Shown: positions 33,282 to 34,106 of the stretch, one piece after another | How positions within the stretch are numbered: the stretch's first letter is position 1 | Layout of the letters: each line of letters starts with the position of its first letter | NCBI GenBank assembly: GCA_002691205.1 | Contig: NZHD01000045.1 | Coordinates: forward strand, 1-34,106 | Source of the DNA: Deltaproteobacteria bacterium | Lineage (GTDB): Bacteria > Myxococcota_A > UBA9160 > UBA4427 | Length of the DNA: 34,106 nucleotides | Direction of reading: 5' to 3' | The notes under the pieces: model-generated | What the model was told of the DNA's origin: nothing | The model's database searches: none | What the model saw: only the letters and a program-made list of their open reading frames with translations | Made by a program: the position numbers and the translations under genes

Positions 33282-34037
33282 ATGCGATCGTTGAAAAAAC
33301 TCGTTCTGGGCTCTCTGCTGGCCTTGTTTGTTTCGGTCCCTGCCTGGGCCAGCTCAATCACCGTGACGGCCACCGCTCAGGTGGATACGCTCTCGGATGG
33401 AACGTGGCCCGGACAAGCTCTCTCCGACTACGTGGCCATCGGAGATACGATCTCGGCCACCTTTGTTCTCGACGCGAATGCCTACAACTCGTACCTGACC
33501 AATGACTTCTTCAACCCAACGGACTACACCGCCGAGTATCGAGCCCATTGGTCATCCATCATCCAGTCGGCTTCCGTTACCGTCTCGACCCCATCTCCCA
33601 TCACCTTTGTTACAGGCGCTGACAACCAGGGGACACTGACGCGAAGCCGGTATGAGGTCTACTACGACTCCTCCGCACCGGGCGCAGGCCCCGACGAGGA
33701 AAGCGACTACATGCAGCTTCGTGCTGGCAGCGCCGACTTTGCCTTGCTGGGAACACCGTCCGGCTACGGAGGGTACTTCGCAATCAGCCAGGAGCATGGC
33801 TCTATAGGCTTGACGAGCTGCGACGACGAAGACTTCGTTTGTCTCATGCAAGGCCTCTCGGGTTCGCCGGGCGCCCTCTCCTGGGAAGATCAGACACTCT
33901 CGATCAGCGTATCCCGATACGGGTTCGCCTCGGGTGAACTCACTTCACTCTCCATCTCGGCCATTCCTGAACCGACAACCGCCCTCCTACTCGGCCTTGG
34001 TCTCGTCGGTCTTTCGATGAGGCGGCGAGTCCTCTAG
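33282..34037 (+). CDS. PEP-CTERM sorting-domain exported protein
   Basis: This 251-residue protein has a signal peptide (MRSLKKLVLGS... to AWA, about 1-24), a beta-rich Ser/Thr/Asp/Gly body, and a C-terminal PEP-CTERM tail: IPEPTT, a hydrophobic stretch, then RRR. PEP-CTERM tails are cut by an exosortase (EpsH/XrtA family) and serve extracellular or matrix proteins. A Cys pair in TSCDDEDFVC may form a disulfide or bind metal with the acidic residues. GGGAG 6 nt upstream fixes ATG 33282, five codons inside the longest frame. The exosortase itself is not in the window. The body matches no family I recognise. Confidence 0.85.
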   Translation: MRSLKKLVLGSLLALFVSVPAWASSITVTATAQVDTLSDGTWPGQALSDYVAIGDTISATFVLDANAYNSYLTNDFFNPTDYTAEYRAHWSSIIQSASVTVSTPSPITFVTGADNQGTLTRSRYEVYYDSSAPGAGPDEESDYMQLRAGSADFALLGTPSGYGGYFAISQEHGSIGLTSCDDEDFVCLMQGLSGSPGALSWEDQTLSISVSRYGFASGELTSLSISAIPEPTTALLLGLGLVGLSMRRRVL

Positions 34038-34106
34038 TTCGCCACGCACTCCCCATCGTCATCGCTCCTCGTGTGTCGCTTCTGATACGCTTGGGTGCGT
34101 TGATGA

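Overview
This is about 34 kb of chromosome, roughly 55 % GC, from a Gram-negative bacterium: it carries outer-membrane porins and barrels, a PEP-CTERM protein, a TRAP transporter, MurA and TrpAB. Large TPR-linked Ser/Thr kinases, Ltp-type thiolases and PEP-CTERM proteins together suggest a deltaproteobacterium- or Myxococcota-like lineage. That assignment is inference; no rRNA or other phylogenetic marker is present. I see no tRNA, rRNA, CRISPR array, insertion sequence or prophage.

Left end (1-5.7 kb). A porin gene runs off the left edge on the minus strand. It starts at a TTG that is fixed by a perfect Shine-Dalgarno (SD) sequence, with a Fur-like box upstream. The 858-bp gap that follows holds no credible gene. 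It does hold a GC-rich, strongly structured segment (about 1621-2006, plus strand) that looks like a large non-coding RNA. Beside it is a minus-strand extended -10 promoter that runs almost directly into an intrinsic terminator. Then come a HupE/UreJ-family membrane protein, a DUF5658 membrane protein, and a convergent HAD hydrolase-rsmE pair joined by an ATGA overlap.

Middle (5.8-19 kb). A 1067-residue TPR-Ser/Thr kinase lies downstream of a zinc-ribbon protein whose nuclease-like fold has lost its catalytic E-x-K. Next is murA, whose active-site Cys is replaced by Asp, the substitution behind natural fosfomycin resistance. Then follow a hotdog protein, an ExeA-like membrane ATPase, a DgkA-family kinase, and a winged-helix regulator preceded by a 10-bp-periodic repeat array. 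The block ends with msrA, an outer-membrane barrel, a VTT-domain protein and an Sfp-type phosphopantetheinyl transferase.

Right part (19-34 kb). An Ltp-type thiolase is followed by a padR-SRPBCC-MFS gene set with a perfect dyad before padR; this looks like a small catabolic or lipid-linked unit. Next are a quinone-oxidoreductase-like enzyme with a paired leader hairpin, a long plant-type cofactor-independent phosphoglycerate mutase, and an acyl-CoA desaturase. A dctP-dctQ-dctM TRAP operon follows. Convergent to it is an unusual three-gene unit in which a GntR/UTRA regulator overlaps trpB, which overlaps trpA. A PEP-CTERM protein closes the window.

Most genes are chromosomal housekeeping or transport. 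The parts I cannot match to a known family with confidence are the structured RNA at 1.6-2.0 kb, the promoter-terminator micro-unit beside it, the nuclease-dead zinc-ribbon protein, and the gntR-trpBA arrangement. Several starts were moved inward from the longest open frame because a good SD sequence or a family-typical N-terminus decides them.
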